Shown here piece by piece: positions 1-5,773 of a stretch of DNA of 6,205 nt. The position numbers and the translations under genes were made by a program. Source of the stretch: Muribaculaceae bacterium (GTDB lineage Bacteria > Bacteroidota > Bacteroidia > Bacteroidales > Muribaculaceae). Below the pieces are notes generated by a model. It saw only the letters and a program-made list of their open reading frames with translations. It had not been told where the DNA came from and did no database searches. Where the stretch lies: the NCBI GenBank assembly GCA_021443235.1, contig JABUUJ010000014.1, positions 100,519 through 106,723 on the forward strand, read 5' to 3'. Positions within the stretch are counted from its first letter, which is position 1, and each line of letters starts with the position of its first letter.

Positions 1-2
1 TT

Positions 3-281
3 GACGGTGAGCTGCAGGCCGACGCTGCAATCGTGCCCAGCGTGGGCATGAGCAAGGCTCCTGGCAGCAAAATCGCCGGCAATGCCAATGTGCTTGTTTT
101 CCCCAGCCTTGAAGCAGGCAATATAGGTTACAAGCTGGTGCAGCGCTTGTGTGGCGCTACTGCCGTGGGTCCTGTGCTTCAAGGTCTTGCTGCTCCGGTC
201 AACGACTTGTCACGCGGCTGTAACGAGGAAGAAGTTTACAAGACTATCCTCTTGACATGTAACCAAGCAATTAACCGATAA
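3..281 (+). CDS. pta: Phosphate acetyltransferase, C-terminal part (5' end outside window)
   Basis: Pta interconverts acetyl-CoA plus phosphate and acetyl phosphate plus CoA in the cytoplasm; the product feeds acetate kinase. The window holds the last 92 codons, open from position 3, and the gene continues beyond the left edge. The segment reads as the C-terminal end of the PTA/PTB domain: the stretch VPSVGMSKAPGSKIAGNANV, then FPSLEAGNIGYKLVQR, then APVNDLSRGC. From memory, the Ser-Arg pair of the SRGC motif is implicated in catalysis and CoA binding in the Methanosarcina enzyme. The gene ends in TAA only 22 bp before ackA, with no terminator between them, so the two are very probably one operon. 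A GTG at 33 could be taken for a start, but the Pta homology continues upstream of it, so this is a truncated gene and not a small one. Confidence 0.95.
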   Translation, partial: DGELQADAAIVPSVGMSKAPGSKIAGNANVLVFPSLEAGNIGYKLVQRLCGATAVGPVLQGLAAPVNDLSRGCNEEEVYKTILLTCNQAINR

Positions 282-303
282 TTAAATTTTTAATATAATT
301 AAT

Positions 304-1515
304 ATGAATATTTTAGTTCTCAATTGCGGCAGTAGTTCCGTAAAGTATAAACTTATTGAGATTAAGGCAAACAAGACCCTTGCCGAGGGTGGAGTAGAGA
401 AAATCGGGCTTCCCGATGCATTCATTAAACTGAAGTTTGAAGACGGCAGCAAGAAGGAGATCGCACTCGACATCAACGACCATGTTGGGGCCATCAAGTC
501 GATTCTCGACATCCTCACTGGCGCCGAGTATGGCTGCATCAAGTCGTTTGACGAAATCGACGCAGTGGGCCACCGCGTAGTGCACGGGGGCGAGAAATTC
601 AGCAAGAGTGTTCTCATCAACGACGAGGTAAAGGCCATGATTAAGGAGTGCTACCCCATTGCTCCACTTCACAACCCCGTTAACATGCAGGGCATTGAGG
701 CTATTGATCAGGTGCTTCCCAATGTTCCGCAGGTGGCTGTGTTTGACACCGCTTTCCACCAGACTATGCCCGCCAAGGCCTACCGTTATGCCGTGCCCGA
801 GAAGTTCTACACCGACGACCACGTGCGTCGCTATGGCTTCCACGGCACGAGCCATCGCTTTGTCTCGGCACGCGTGTGCGAGATGCTGGGCGTTGATCCC
901 GCTGGCAAGAAGATTGTTTGCTGCCACATTGGTAACGGCGCATCTATCAGCGCTATCAAGGACGGAAAGTGCATCGACACCACTATGGGCCTCACCCCCA
1001 CCGAGGGTCTCATGATGGGCACTCGCTCGGGAGACGTTGATCCCGGTGCTCTGCTCTACCTCATGGACAAGTATAACTACAGCGCTAACGACATGCTGGG
1101 CATCCTCAACAAGCAGAGTGGTGTGCTCGGCGTTACCGGCGTTTCAAGCGACATGCGCGAGGTCGTTGACGCTGCCGAGGCAGGCAACAAGAACTGCAAG
1201 CTGGCTCTTGACATGTATGAGCTGCGCATCCTCAAGTATGTGGGCGCTTATGCTGCCGAGCTCAACGGCGTGGACATAATCGCATTCACCGGCGGTGTGG
1301 GCGAGAATCAAGTCGATACACGTAAAGTTGTGTGCGACAATCTCTCGTTCCTCGGCGTTAAGATTGATGAAGAGATCAACAAGAAGACCTGGCGCGGCAA
1401 AGAAGGCGAAATCAGCACTCCCGACAGTAAGGTTAAGGTTGTCGTTGTCATGACCGACGAGGAATACATGATTGCCCACGACACCGAGGCCATCGTTGAA
1501 GGTCGCGAGCCTTAA
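304..1515 (+). CDS. ackA: Acetate kinase
   Basis: AckA transfers phosphate from acetyl phosphate to ADP, giving acetate and ATP, the final step of acetate fermentation after Pta. The protein has 403 residues, the usual family length. Signature 1 is at residues 3-14 (ILVLNCGSSSVK) and signature 2 covers the GFHGTSH region at 178-184. Residues matching the Methanosarcina thermophila active site fall at the same numbers: R91 (GHRVVHGG), D148 (DTAFHQTMP), H180 and R241 (GTRSGD); the late catalytic Glu is probably E386 in TDEE. The IGNGASI phosphate-binding motif (209-215) and the GGVGEN adenosine-side loop are also present. The ATG start fits because the MNILVLN opening is conserved. Upstream is A/T only, with no Shine-Dalgarno motif, as expected in Bacteroidota. 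It is the second gene of a pta-ackA operon and is followed by a long hairpin at 1542-1584. It looks intact. Confidence 0.98.
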   Translation: MNILVLNCGSSSVKYKLIEIKANKTLAEGGVEKIGLPDAFIKLKFEDGSKKEIALDINDHVGAIKSILDILTGAEYGCIKSFDEIDAVGHRVVHGGEKFSKSVLINDEVKAMIKECYPIAPLHNPVNMQGIEAIDQVLPNVPQVAVFDTAFHQTMPAKAYRYAVPEKFYTDDHVRRYGFHGTSHRFVSARVCEMLGVDPAGKKIVCCHIGNGASISAIKDGKCIDTTMGLTPTEGLMMGTRSGDVDPGALLYLMDKYNYSANDMLGILNKQSGVLGVTGVSSDMREVVDAAEAGNKNCKLALDMYELRILKYVGAYAAELNGVDIIAFTGGVGENQVDTRKVVCDNLSFLGVKIDEEINKKTWRGKEGEISTPDSKVKVVVVMTDEEYMIAHDTEAIVEGREP

Positions 1516-1541
1516 CATAAAACATCACATAACCACATCAC

Positions 1542-1584
1542 GCAGATGCCACATCGCCGCTCAAGGCACGATGCTGGCATCTGC
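1542..1584 (+). terminator. Long hairpin after ackA, probable transcript end
   Basis: A perfect 10-bp inverted repeat, gcagatgcca (1542-1551) and tggcatctgc (1575-1584), encloses a further 5-bp stem, catcg (1552-1556) with cgatg (1569-1573). This gives 15 bp with one bulged C at 1574 and a 12-nt loop. It lies 26 bp after the ackA stop. No clean T-run follows directly; the next bases are A/T mixed, and a TTTTT run comes only at about 1601. It may therefore be an imperfect intrinsic terminator or an mRNA 3'-end stabilising structure. Confidence 0.65.
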
Positions 1585-1687
1585 CATTTATTATAAAAAG
1601 TTTTTAGCATAAAAGGCGTTTTTTGTGGTTAAAATGGCTGCTGGAAACTTTTTTTTGGGCAAAATCAGCAGAAATTGCAAAAATTAT

Positions 1688-1718
1688 TTTGCTTTTTCAC
1701 ATTTAAGTGTTAATTTTG
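1688..1718 (+). promoter_or_regulatory. Bacteroidota-type promoter for the two-component operon
   Basis: TTTG at 1688-1691, a 19-bp spacer and TAATTTTG at 1711-1718 match the known Bacteroides housekeeping sigma consensus TTTG-N19-21-TAnnTTTG exactly. Transcription should start a few bases after 1718, leaving a leader of about 20 nt before the ATG at 1745. A second TAAATTTG at 1730-1737 has no matching upstream element at the right distance and is the weaker candidate. Confidence 0.75.
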
Positions 1719-1744
1719 CGCCGTAATGTTAAATTTGCTCTTAG

Positions 1745-3250
1745 ATGAAGAAATCGACGATATGGCTCTTGACTGTAGTGATGGCCTTTACCATTTTAGG
1801 TCTTCTCTTCATGCAAATCATGTATATGGAAAACATGACGAAGATGCGCGACGAGCAATTTTCGGAGATGGTCACACGCAGCCTTTATAGCGTAACGACA
1901 ATGCTTGAGCAAAACGAGACCAAGTTCTACCTTGATCAGGACTTGAGAGAGGCCGAGGCAGTTTATAGCTCGGCGGGCAAATTTGATGACATGTTTGATG
2001 ATACCAACATAGGCGCGACACCCGACAATACCGCTACGACAATCGATGGAATTAAAGTGCAACGCCCTGCCAACTTGAGTCACTTGAAAGACTTGAGTGA
2101 TAGTTATCAATCTAAGCAAGAAATTCTGAAAGGACAGTATCTTTATCAAAAAAGCTTACTTAATGAGGTGATACTCACAATCTTATCACAGTCGAGCAAT
2201 CGCCCCATTACCGAGCGAGCCGACTCGGTTACCGTACGCGACTACCTTAAGCACGAGTTTGAGAACAATGGCCTGAAAGTACCATTCGAGTTTGCAATCA
2301 TTAGTCGCTCGTCAGGCATTGTGTATCAGACTGCAGGATATGCCCCCGTGCATAAACTTGACGTTTACAACCAAGTCCTGTTTCCCAACGACCCGGTAAA
2401 CAAGCATAACTACCTATATGTATATTTCCCCACCAAGGGTAATTATATTTTCTCGTCGGTGAAGTTTATCTTCCCGTCGTTTGCGTTCTCTCTATTGCTG
2501 CTGTTTATCTTCATCTACACTATCATCGTGGCATTCAGGCAGAAGAAGCTCACCGAGATGAAGAATGACTTTATCAACAACATGACACACGAGTTCAAAA
2601 CGCCTATCTCGTCGATTTCGATTGCTGCGCAGATGTTGGGCGATGACTCGGTGCGCAAGAGTCCCGAGCGTCTCAAGCAAGTGTCAACGGTGATTAATGA
2701 CGAGACCAAGCGCTTGCGTTTCCAAGTTGAGAAGGTGCTGCAGATGTCGATGTTTGATCGCAAGAACGCCACGATGAAGCTCTCTGAGGTAGATGCCGAC
2801 GAGCTGATATATGGCGTCGTTAACACATTCAAGCTCAAGGTGGAGAACTTTGGCGGAGAAATCGACTTTGTCTTTGAGGACGAGGACCCCATTATCAATG
2901 TTGACAAGATGCATTTCACCAATGTGATTTTCAACCTGCTTGACAACGCTATCAAGTATCGCCGCGAAGATGAGCCTCTCAAGCTCTCGGTAACTACCTC
3001 CAACCCCGATGAGGACCACCTGCAAATCGTGGTAGCCGACAACGGAATAGGTATCAAGCGCGAGGACCTGAAGAAAATTTTTGAGAAGTTCTACCGCGTC
3101 TCGACTGGCAACAGGCATGATGTGAAGGGCTTCGGCCTGGGTCTTGCCTACGTCCACAAGATGGTGACGCTATTTAATGGAACCATCAAGGCCGAGAGCG
3201 AATTGAATAAGGGAACAAAATTTATAATTATATTACCGCTTTTAAAGTAA
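1745..3250 (+). CDS. rprX: Sensor histidine kinase, RprX-like
   Basis: This is an inner-membrane sensor that autophosphorylates on histidine and passes phosphate to the response regulator encoded 6 bp downstream. The protein has 501 residues. A membrane segment at about residues 6-27 acts as signal anchor; residues of about 28-239 form a large extracytoplasmic domain with no motif I recognise; a second membrane segment spans about 241-264. The dimerisation/phosphoacceptor box is FINNMTHEFKTPISS, with the phosphorylated residue H282. The HATPase domain shows the N box NVIFNLLDNAIKY (393-405), the G1 box DNGIGI (432-437), an F box (KIFEKFYRV) and the G2 box GFGLGL (462-467). Only about 17 residues separate the second membrane segment from the H box, so there is no HAMP or PAS linker. 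The N-terminal MKKSTIWLL opening, length and architecture resemble Bacteroides fragilis RprX as I remember it. The kinase assignment is certain, the rprX name likely. The signal sensed cannot be read from the sequence. Confidence 0.93.
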   Translation: MKKSTIWLLTVVMAFTILGLLFMQIMYMENMTKMRDEQFSEMVTRSLYSVTTMLEQNETKFYLDQDLREAEAVYSSAGKFDDMFDDTNIGATPDNTATTIDGIKVQRPANLSHLKDLSDSYQSKQEILKGQYLYQKSLLNEVILTILSQSSNRPITERADSVTVRDYLKHEFENNGLKVPFEFAIISRSSGIVYQTAGYAPVHKLDVYNQVLFPNDPVNKHNYLYVYFPTKGNYIFSSVKFIFPSFAFSLLLLFIFIYTIIVAFRQKKLTEMKNDFINNMTHEFKTPISSISIAAQMLGDDSVRKSPERLKQVSTVINDETKRLRFQVEKVLQMSMFDRKNATMKLSEVDADELIYGVVNTFKLKVENFGGEIDFVFEDEDPIINVDKMHFTNVIFNLLDNAIKYRREDEPLKLSVTTSNPDEDHLQIVVADNGIGIKREDLKKIFEKFYRVSTGNRHDVKGFGLGLAYVHKMVTLFNGTIKAESELNKGTKFIIILPLLK

Positions 3251-3256
3251 AAAGTT

Positions 3257-3961
3257 ATGGAAGAAAAAATGAAAATCTTACTGTGTGAGGATGATGAGAA
3301 CCTGGGAACATTAACCCGTGAGTATCTCGAGGACAAAGGCTACAAAGCTGAGCTTTTCCCCGATGGAGAGAGTGGATACAAAGCTTTTCTTAAGGGGAAA
3401 TATGACATCTGCCTGCTTGATGTGATGATGCCCAAGAAAGATGGTTTCCAGTTGGCACAGGAAATCCGCACTGTCAACAACGACGTGCCCATTATTTTCC
3501 TTACTGCCAAGGCTCTGAAGGAAGATGTGCTCGAAGGCTTCAAGATTGGTGCCGACGACTATATCACCAAACCCTTCTCGATGGAAGAGCTCAAGCTGCG
3601 CATCGAGGCAATCTTACGCCGTGTTAAGGGCAAGAAGGGCAAAGAGGTAACCGTCTACAAGATTGGCAAGTTCACATTCGACACTCAGCGCCAGGTCCTT
3701 TTCACCGACGAGAAGAGCGAGCCCCTCACTACCAAGGAGAGCGAGCTGCTGAGCCTGCTGTGTGCTCACGTTAACGAGATTCTTGAGCGCAATTTCGCCC
3801 TCAAGACCATCTGGATCGACGACAATTACTTCAACGCGCGCTCAATGGATGTTTACATCACTAAGCTGCGCAAGAAACTGAAAGACGACCCCGATATCCA
3901 GATTATCAATATTCACGGCAAGGGCTACAAACTCATTGCTCCCGACGCTGAGGCAAAGTAA
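3257..3961 (+). CDS. rprY: OmpR-family response regulator, RprY-like
   Basis: This is a DNA-binding transcription regulator, the expected partner of the kinase encoded just upstream (6-bp gap, same operon). The protein has 234 residues. The receiver domain spans about 1-122, with the acidic pair D12/D13, phosphoacceptor D55 (LLDVMMPKKDG), T83 (FLTAKA) and K105 (ITKPF), so all the key switch residues are present. The C-terminal winged-helix domain, about 132-230, shows LTTKESELLSLL, the recognition-helix region SMDVYITKLRKKLKDDP and the terminal hairpin INIHGKGYKL. An alternative ATG at 3269 (MKILLCEDD) would remove four residues, and either start would give a complete receiver domain. The pair resembles RprXY of Bacteroides fragilis; its target genes cannot be inferred here. 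A strong terminator follows at 3987-4039. Confidence 0.95.
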   Translation: MEEKMKILLCEDDENLGTLTREYLEDKGYKAELFPDGESGYKAFLKGKYDICLLDVMMPKKDGFQLAQEIRTVNNDVPIIFLTAKALKEDVLEGFKIGADDYITKPFSMEELKLRIEAILRRVKGKKGKEVTVYKIGKFTFDTQRQVLFTDEKSEPLTTKESELLSLLCAHVNEILERNFALKTIWIDDNYFNARSMDVYITKLRKKLKDDPDIQIINIHGKGYKLIAPDAEAK

Positions 3962-3986
3962 CCTGAATATAAAGGCTGAATTTTAA

Positions 3987-4039
3987 CAATGTAATTTCAC
4001 AACAAAATTAAAAAATGTTGGAAATTACATTGTTTTTTT
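3987..4039 (+). terminator. Strong intrinsic terminator after the response regulator
   Basis: A perfect 12-bp inverted repeat, caatgtaatttc (3987-3998) and gaaattacattg (4021-4032), continues inward with caaca (4000-4004) and tgttg (4016-4020) around one bulged A at 3999. The loop is an A-rich 11 nt, and seven T residues follow directly (4033-4039). It ends the two-component transcript. Its 3' arm and T-run lie inside the promoter of the next gene. Confidence 0.85.
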
Positions 4040-4048
4040 GTACTTTTG
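4017..4048 (+). promoter_or_regulatory. Bacteroidota-type promoter for the acyltransferase gene
   Basis: GTTG at 4017-4020 (three of four match to TTTG), a 20-bp spacer and TACTTTTG at 4041-4048 (full match to TAnnTTTG). Transcription would begin at around 4053, giving a leader of about 17 nt before the ATG at 4070. The upstream element sits in the 3' arm of the preceding terminator and the spacer includes its T-run. This promoter also decides the start of the gene, since an in-frame TTG at 4046 is part of the TACTTTTG element. Confidence 0.7.
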
Positions 4049-4069
4049 CACTCAAGAAAAGGCATATTT

Positions 4070-4798
4070 ATGAAGTTATTTATATATCGCATCTATCAGT
4101 GGCTCGTTGCCACGCCGTTAATGGTCGTTATCACTATCATTGTAGCATTGAGTGTTATGATTGGCTCAATTTTCAGCCGAAAGAAATGGGGGCATTTTAT
4201 GGGCGTGGCGTGGGGATGGCTATGGTGCAACATTTTCCTTGTTAGAGTTAAGGTTATACGCTCGCCGCATGTGAAGACAAACACTTCCTATGTGTTTGTG
4301 GCCAATCACCAAGGCGCCTACGACATATTCTCTATCTATGGTTTTCTTGGGCACGAGTTCAAGTGGATGATGCGCAAGGGTCTCACTAATATCCCGTTTA
4401 TGGGATGGGCTTGCCGAGCTGCCGGGCACATAATGGTCGACACTAAGAGTCCAGCAGGCATCAAGGCAACCATTAATGATGCCGAGAAAAAATTGAAAGG
4501 TGGCATTTCAATTGTCGTCTTCCCCGAGGGACGCCGCACCGAGACAGGCAAGATGGGACCTTTCAAAATGGGGGCCTTCAAGCTGGCCGTTGAATTTGGA
4601 CTGCCACTGGTGCCAGTCACAATCGACGGCTCATTCAAGGTGATGCCGCGCAGCACATTCAACGTCACCCCTGGCACTATCACCATGACAGTGCACGACC
4701 CCATCGAGCCTGGTGAGAACGGGCACGATGCTGCCATGGCAAGCACCAAGTGTCGCCAAATTATCCAGAGCTCTCTCCCCGTACAGGACCACGAGTAA
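4070..4798 (+). CDS. plsC: 1-acyl-sn-glycerol-3-phosphate acyltransferase (PlsC family)
   Basis: The likely role is to transfer an acyl chain to lysophosphatidic acid, making phosphatidic acid for phospholipid synthesis at the inner membrane. The protein has 242 residues from the ATG, close to the usual PlsC size. An N-terminal hydrophobic segment covers about residues 10-35. Acyltransferase block I is NHQGAYD with catalytic H80 and D85. Block III is FPEGRR at 151-156 followed by a Lys-rich GPFKMGAFKLA stretch. Block IV is LPLVPVTI with P182. All the blocks needed for activity are intact. I chose the ATG over an in-frame TTG at 4046 because that TTG lies within the promoter. It has its own promoter and stands as a single gene before the tRNA. 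The family includes acyltransferases with other lysolipid acceptors, so the exact substrate is inferred. Confidence 0.92.
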   Translation: MKLFIYRIYQWLVATPLMVVITIIVALSVMIGSIFSRKKWGHFMGVAWGWLWCNIFLVRVKVIRSPHVKTNTSYVFVANHQGAYDIFSIYGFLGHEFKWMMRKGLTNIPFMGWACRAAGHIMVDTKSPAGIKATINDAEKKLKGGISIVVFPEGRRTETGKMGPFKMGAFKLAVEFGLPLVPVTIDGSFKVMPRSTFNVTPGTITMTVHDPIEPGENGHDAAMASTKCRQIIQSSLPVQDHE

Positions 4799-4800
4799 GC

Positions 4801-4823
4801 ACACATTATAAAATAGAATGTGT
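4801..4823 (+). repeat. Short inverted repeat after plsC
   Basis: acacatt (4801-4807) and aatgtgt (4817-4823) form a perfect 7-bp stem with a 9-nt loop, starting two bases after the plsC stop codon. No T-run follows, so it is not a standard intrinsic terminator. It may mark the 3' end of the transcript or may be chance in A/T-rich DNA. Confidence 0.35.
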
Positions 4824-4894
4824 AGCCTGAACAGCCAACTGAGGGTGTTTTTGGTCAAAAAAACAATATTTTTTGAAAAAAACTTGCAAAAGAC

Positions 4895-4925
4895 CTTGCC
4901 AGTTAAAAAAAAAGCAGTACCTTTG
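4895..4925 (+). promoter_or_regulatory. Bacteroidota-type promoter for tRNA-Gln
   Basis: CTTG at 4895-4898 (three of four match to TTTG), a 19-bp spacer and TACCTTTG at 4918-4925 (full match to TAnnTTTG). A start a few bases after 4925 would leave a short 5' leader before the tRNA at 4943, to be removed by RNase P. Confidence 0.72.
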
Positions 4926-4942
4926 CAACGCAATTGACGGAA

Positions 4943-5013
4943 TGTCTTATGGTGTAATGGTAGCACGACAGATTCTGGTCCTGTTAGTAAAGGTTCGAGT
5001 CCTTTTAAGACAA
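4943..5013 (+). tRNA. tRNA-Gln (anticodon CUG)
   Basis: The 71-nt sequence folds as a full cloverleaf. The acceptor stem is 7 bp (tgtctta with taagaca, 4943-4949 and 5006-5012). The D stem is gtg/cac (4952-4954, 4964-4966) with the conserved GG at 4959-4960. The anticodon stem starts at 4968, with loop ttctggt (4973-4979) and anticodon ctg at 4975-4977. The variable region has 4 nt. The T stem is aaagg/ccttt with loop ttcgagt (4994-5000). The anticodon reads the Gln codon CAG. The U1-A72 first pair agrees with known tRNA-Gln identity; the discriminator is A5013. The CCA end is not encoded and must be added after transcription. The last anticodon-stem pair, A4972 opposite C4980, is a mismatch. 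Confidence 0.93.
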
Positions 5014-5019
5014 CAAAGA

Positions 5020-5046
5020 GGTAACCGTAATGCGGTTGCCTTTTTT
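5020..5046 (+). terminator. Intrinsic terminator after tRNA-Gln
   Basis: ggtaaccg (5020-5027) pairs with cggttgcc (5033-5040) over 8 bp with one G-T wobble and a 5-nt loop; six T residues follow (5041-5046). It begins 7 bases after the tRNA end and sits only 40 bp before the rpsP start codon, so it either separates the tRNA from rpsP or attenuates read-through into it. Confidence 0.8.
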
Positions 5047-5085
5047 ATGAGAATTAACAACAAAATTTAAACTATTTTTATCTAA

Positions 5086-5631
5086 ATGGCAACTAAAATT
5101 AGATTACAGCGCCACGGTCACAAAGACTACGCGTTCTATCCCATTGTCATCGCCGATAGCAGGGCACCACGAGATGGTAGATTTATTGAAAGGATTGGTT
5201 CGTATAACCCCAACACTAATCCTGCTACAATAAGTTTAAATTTCGAGCGCGCTCTCTACTGGGTGAATGTAGGAGCAATTCCTACCGACACAGTTCGTAA
5301 CATCCTTTCTCGCGAAGGCGTGATGCTGATGAAGCACCTCCAGGGCGGTGTAAAGAAAGGCGCTTTTGATCAGGCTGAGGCCGAGCGTCGTTTCAACGCT
5401 TGGAAGGCCGAGAAGGCTGCTAAGCTTGAGAATGTTAAGAATGCTGAGCGTGAGGCTAAGAAGGCCAACGCAAAGAAAGCTCTTGAAGAGGAAGTAAAGA
5501 AGAATGAGGCTAAGGCTGAGGCCGTAGCAAAGAAGAAAGCCGAAATCGCTGCAGCTAAGGCTGCCGCCGAGGCTGAAGCTGCTGCCGAGAACACCGAGGC
5601 TCCCGCTGCCGAGGCTCCCGCTGCTGAGTAA
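5086..5631 (+). CDS. rpsP: 30S ribosomal protein S16 with long C-terminal extension
   Basis: S16 is a small-subunit protein that binds 16S rRNA early in 30S assembly. The 181-residue product has two parts. Residues 1 to about 90 are the S16 core: MATKIRLQRHGHK, then YPIVIADSRAPRDGRFIERIGSYNP at about 18-42, then the region around TDTVRNILSREGVM at 67-80. Residues from about 95 to the end are an extension rich in Ala, Lys and Glu, likely a long charged helix that ends in EAPAAEAPAAE. Most bacterial S16 proteins have about 80-90 residues; from memory, long S16 tails of this kind are usual in Bacteroidota, so I take it as a lineage trait and not a fusion. The leader is A/T-rich without Shine-Dalgarno. 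The gene is followed by a terminator at 5662-5694. I saw no full-consensus promoter between the tRNA terminator and the start codon. Confidence 0.96.
   Translation: MATKIRLQRHGHKDYAFYPIVIADSRAPRDGRFIERIGSYNPNTNPATISLNFERALYWVNVGAIPTDTVRNILSREGVMLMKHLQGGVKKGAFDQAEAERRFNAWKAEKAAKLENVKNAEREAKKANAKKALEEEVKKNEAKAEAVAKKKAEIAAAKAAAEAEAAAENTEAPAAEAPAAE
5596..5625 (+). repeat. Tandem 15-bp duplication at the end of rpsP
   Basis: Two head-to-tail copies of gaggctcccgctgc(c/t), at 5596-5610 and 5611-5625, differ only in the last base. Each encodes EAPAA in frame. They form the final repeat of the S16 tail just before the stop codon, and their near identity at DNA level suggests a recent duplication or slippage event. 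Confidence 0.8.
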
Positions 5632-5661
5632 ACCTCAATCTCACAACTCTACAAAAAACAA

Positions 5662-5694
5662 CACCGGACTCCGCAAGAAGCCCGGTGCTTTTTT
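5662..5694. terminator. Bidirectional terminator between rpsP and the convergent gene
   Basis: caccgg (5662-5667) pairs with ccggtg (5682-5687), with a 14-nt loop. On the plus strand the stem is followed by C and six T residues (5689-5694), ending rpsP. On the minus strand the same stem is followed by an interrupted T-run, the complement of the A-run at about 5653-5658, so it can also end the convergent transcript. Confidence 0.8.
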
Positions 5695-5738
5695 CTGCCT
5701 GGCAATAAAAGAGAACCATCCCCCTTTATCACTTCATA

Positions 5739-5773
5739 AATTATGAATTACGAGTTAAGAATTGGTAATTGAA
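5739..5773. repeat. Degenerate 7-bp tandem repeat in the intergenic region
   Basis: Five successive 7-mers read aattatg, aattacg, agttaag, aattggt, aattgaa, sharing an (a/g)att core with rising divergence. They run across the stop codon of the minus-strand gene, so its last few residues (SITNS) are encoded by repeat units. A/T-rich decayed repeats of this kind are seen between Bacteroidales genes; I know no function for them. Confidence 0.45.

Noticed and set aside
313..927. Minus-strand open frame of 204 codons within ackA
   Set aside because: It lies wholly antisense to a clear acetate kinase gene, shows no motif, and is explained by codon bias of the sense gene.
2515..3057. Minus-strand open frame of 180 codons within the kinase gene
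   Set aside because: Serine-rich translation typical of an antisense shadow; the sense strand carries all the kinase boxes.
4046..4069. Upstream TTG start adding eight residues to the acyltransferase
   Set aside because: The TTG is part of the TACTTTTG promoter element, so it would lie upstream of the transcript start; the ATG at 4070 fits better.
4873..5070. Plus-strand open frame of 65 codons
   Set aside because: It covers the tRNA promoter, the tRNA-Gln gene and its terminator, and has no recognisable protein features.
5370..5594. Minus-strand Ala/Ser/Phe-rich open frame within rpsP
   Set aside because: It is the antisense reading of the low-complexity Ala/Lys/Glu tail of S16.
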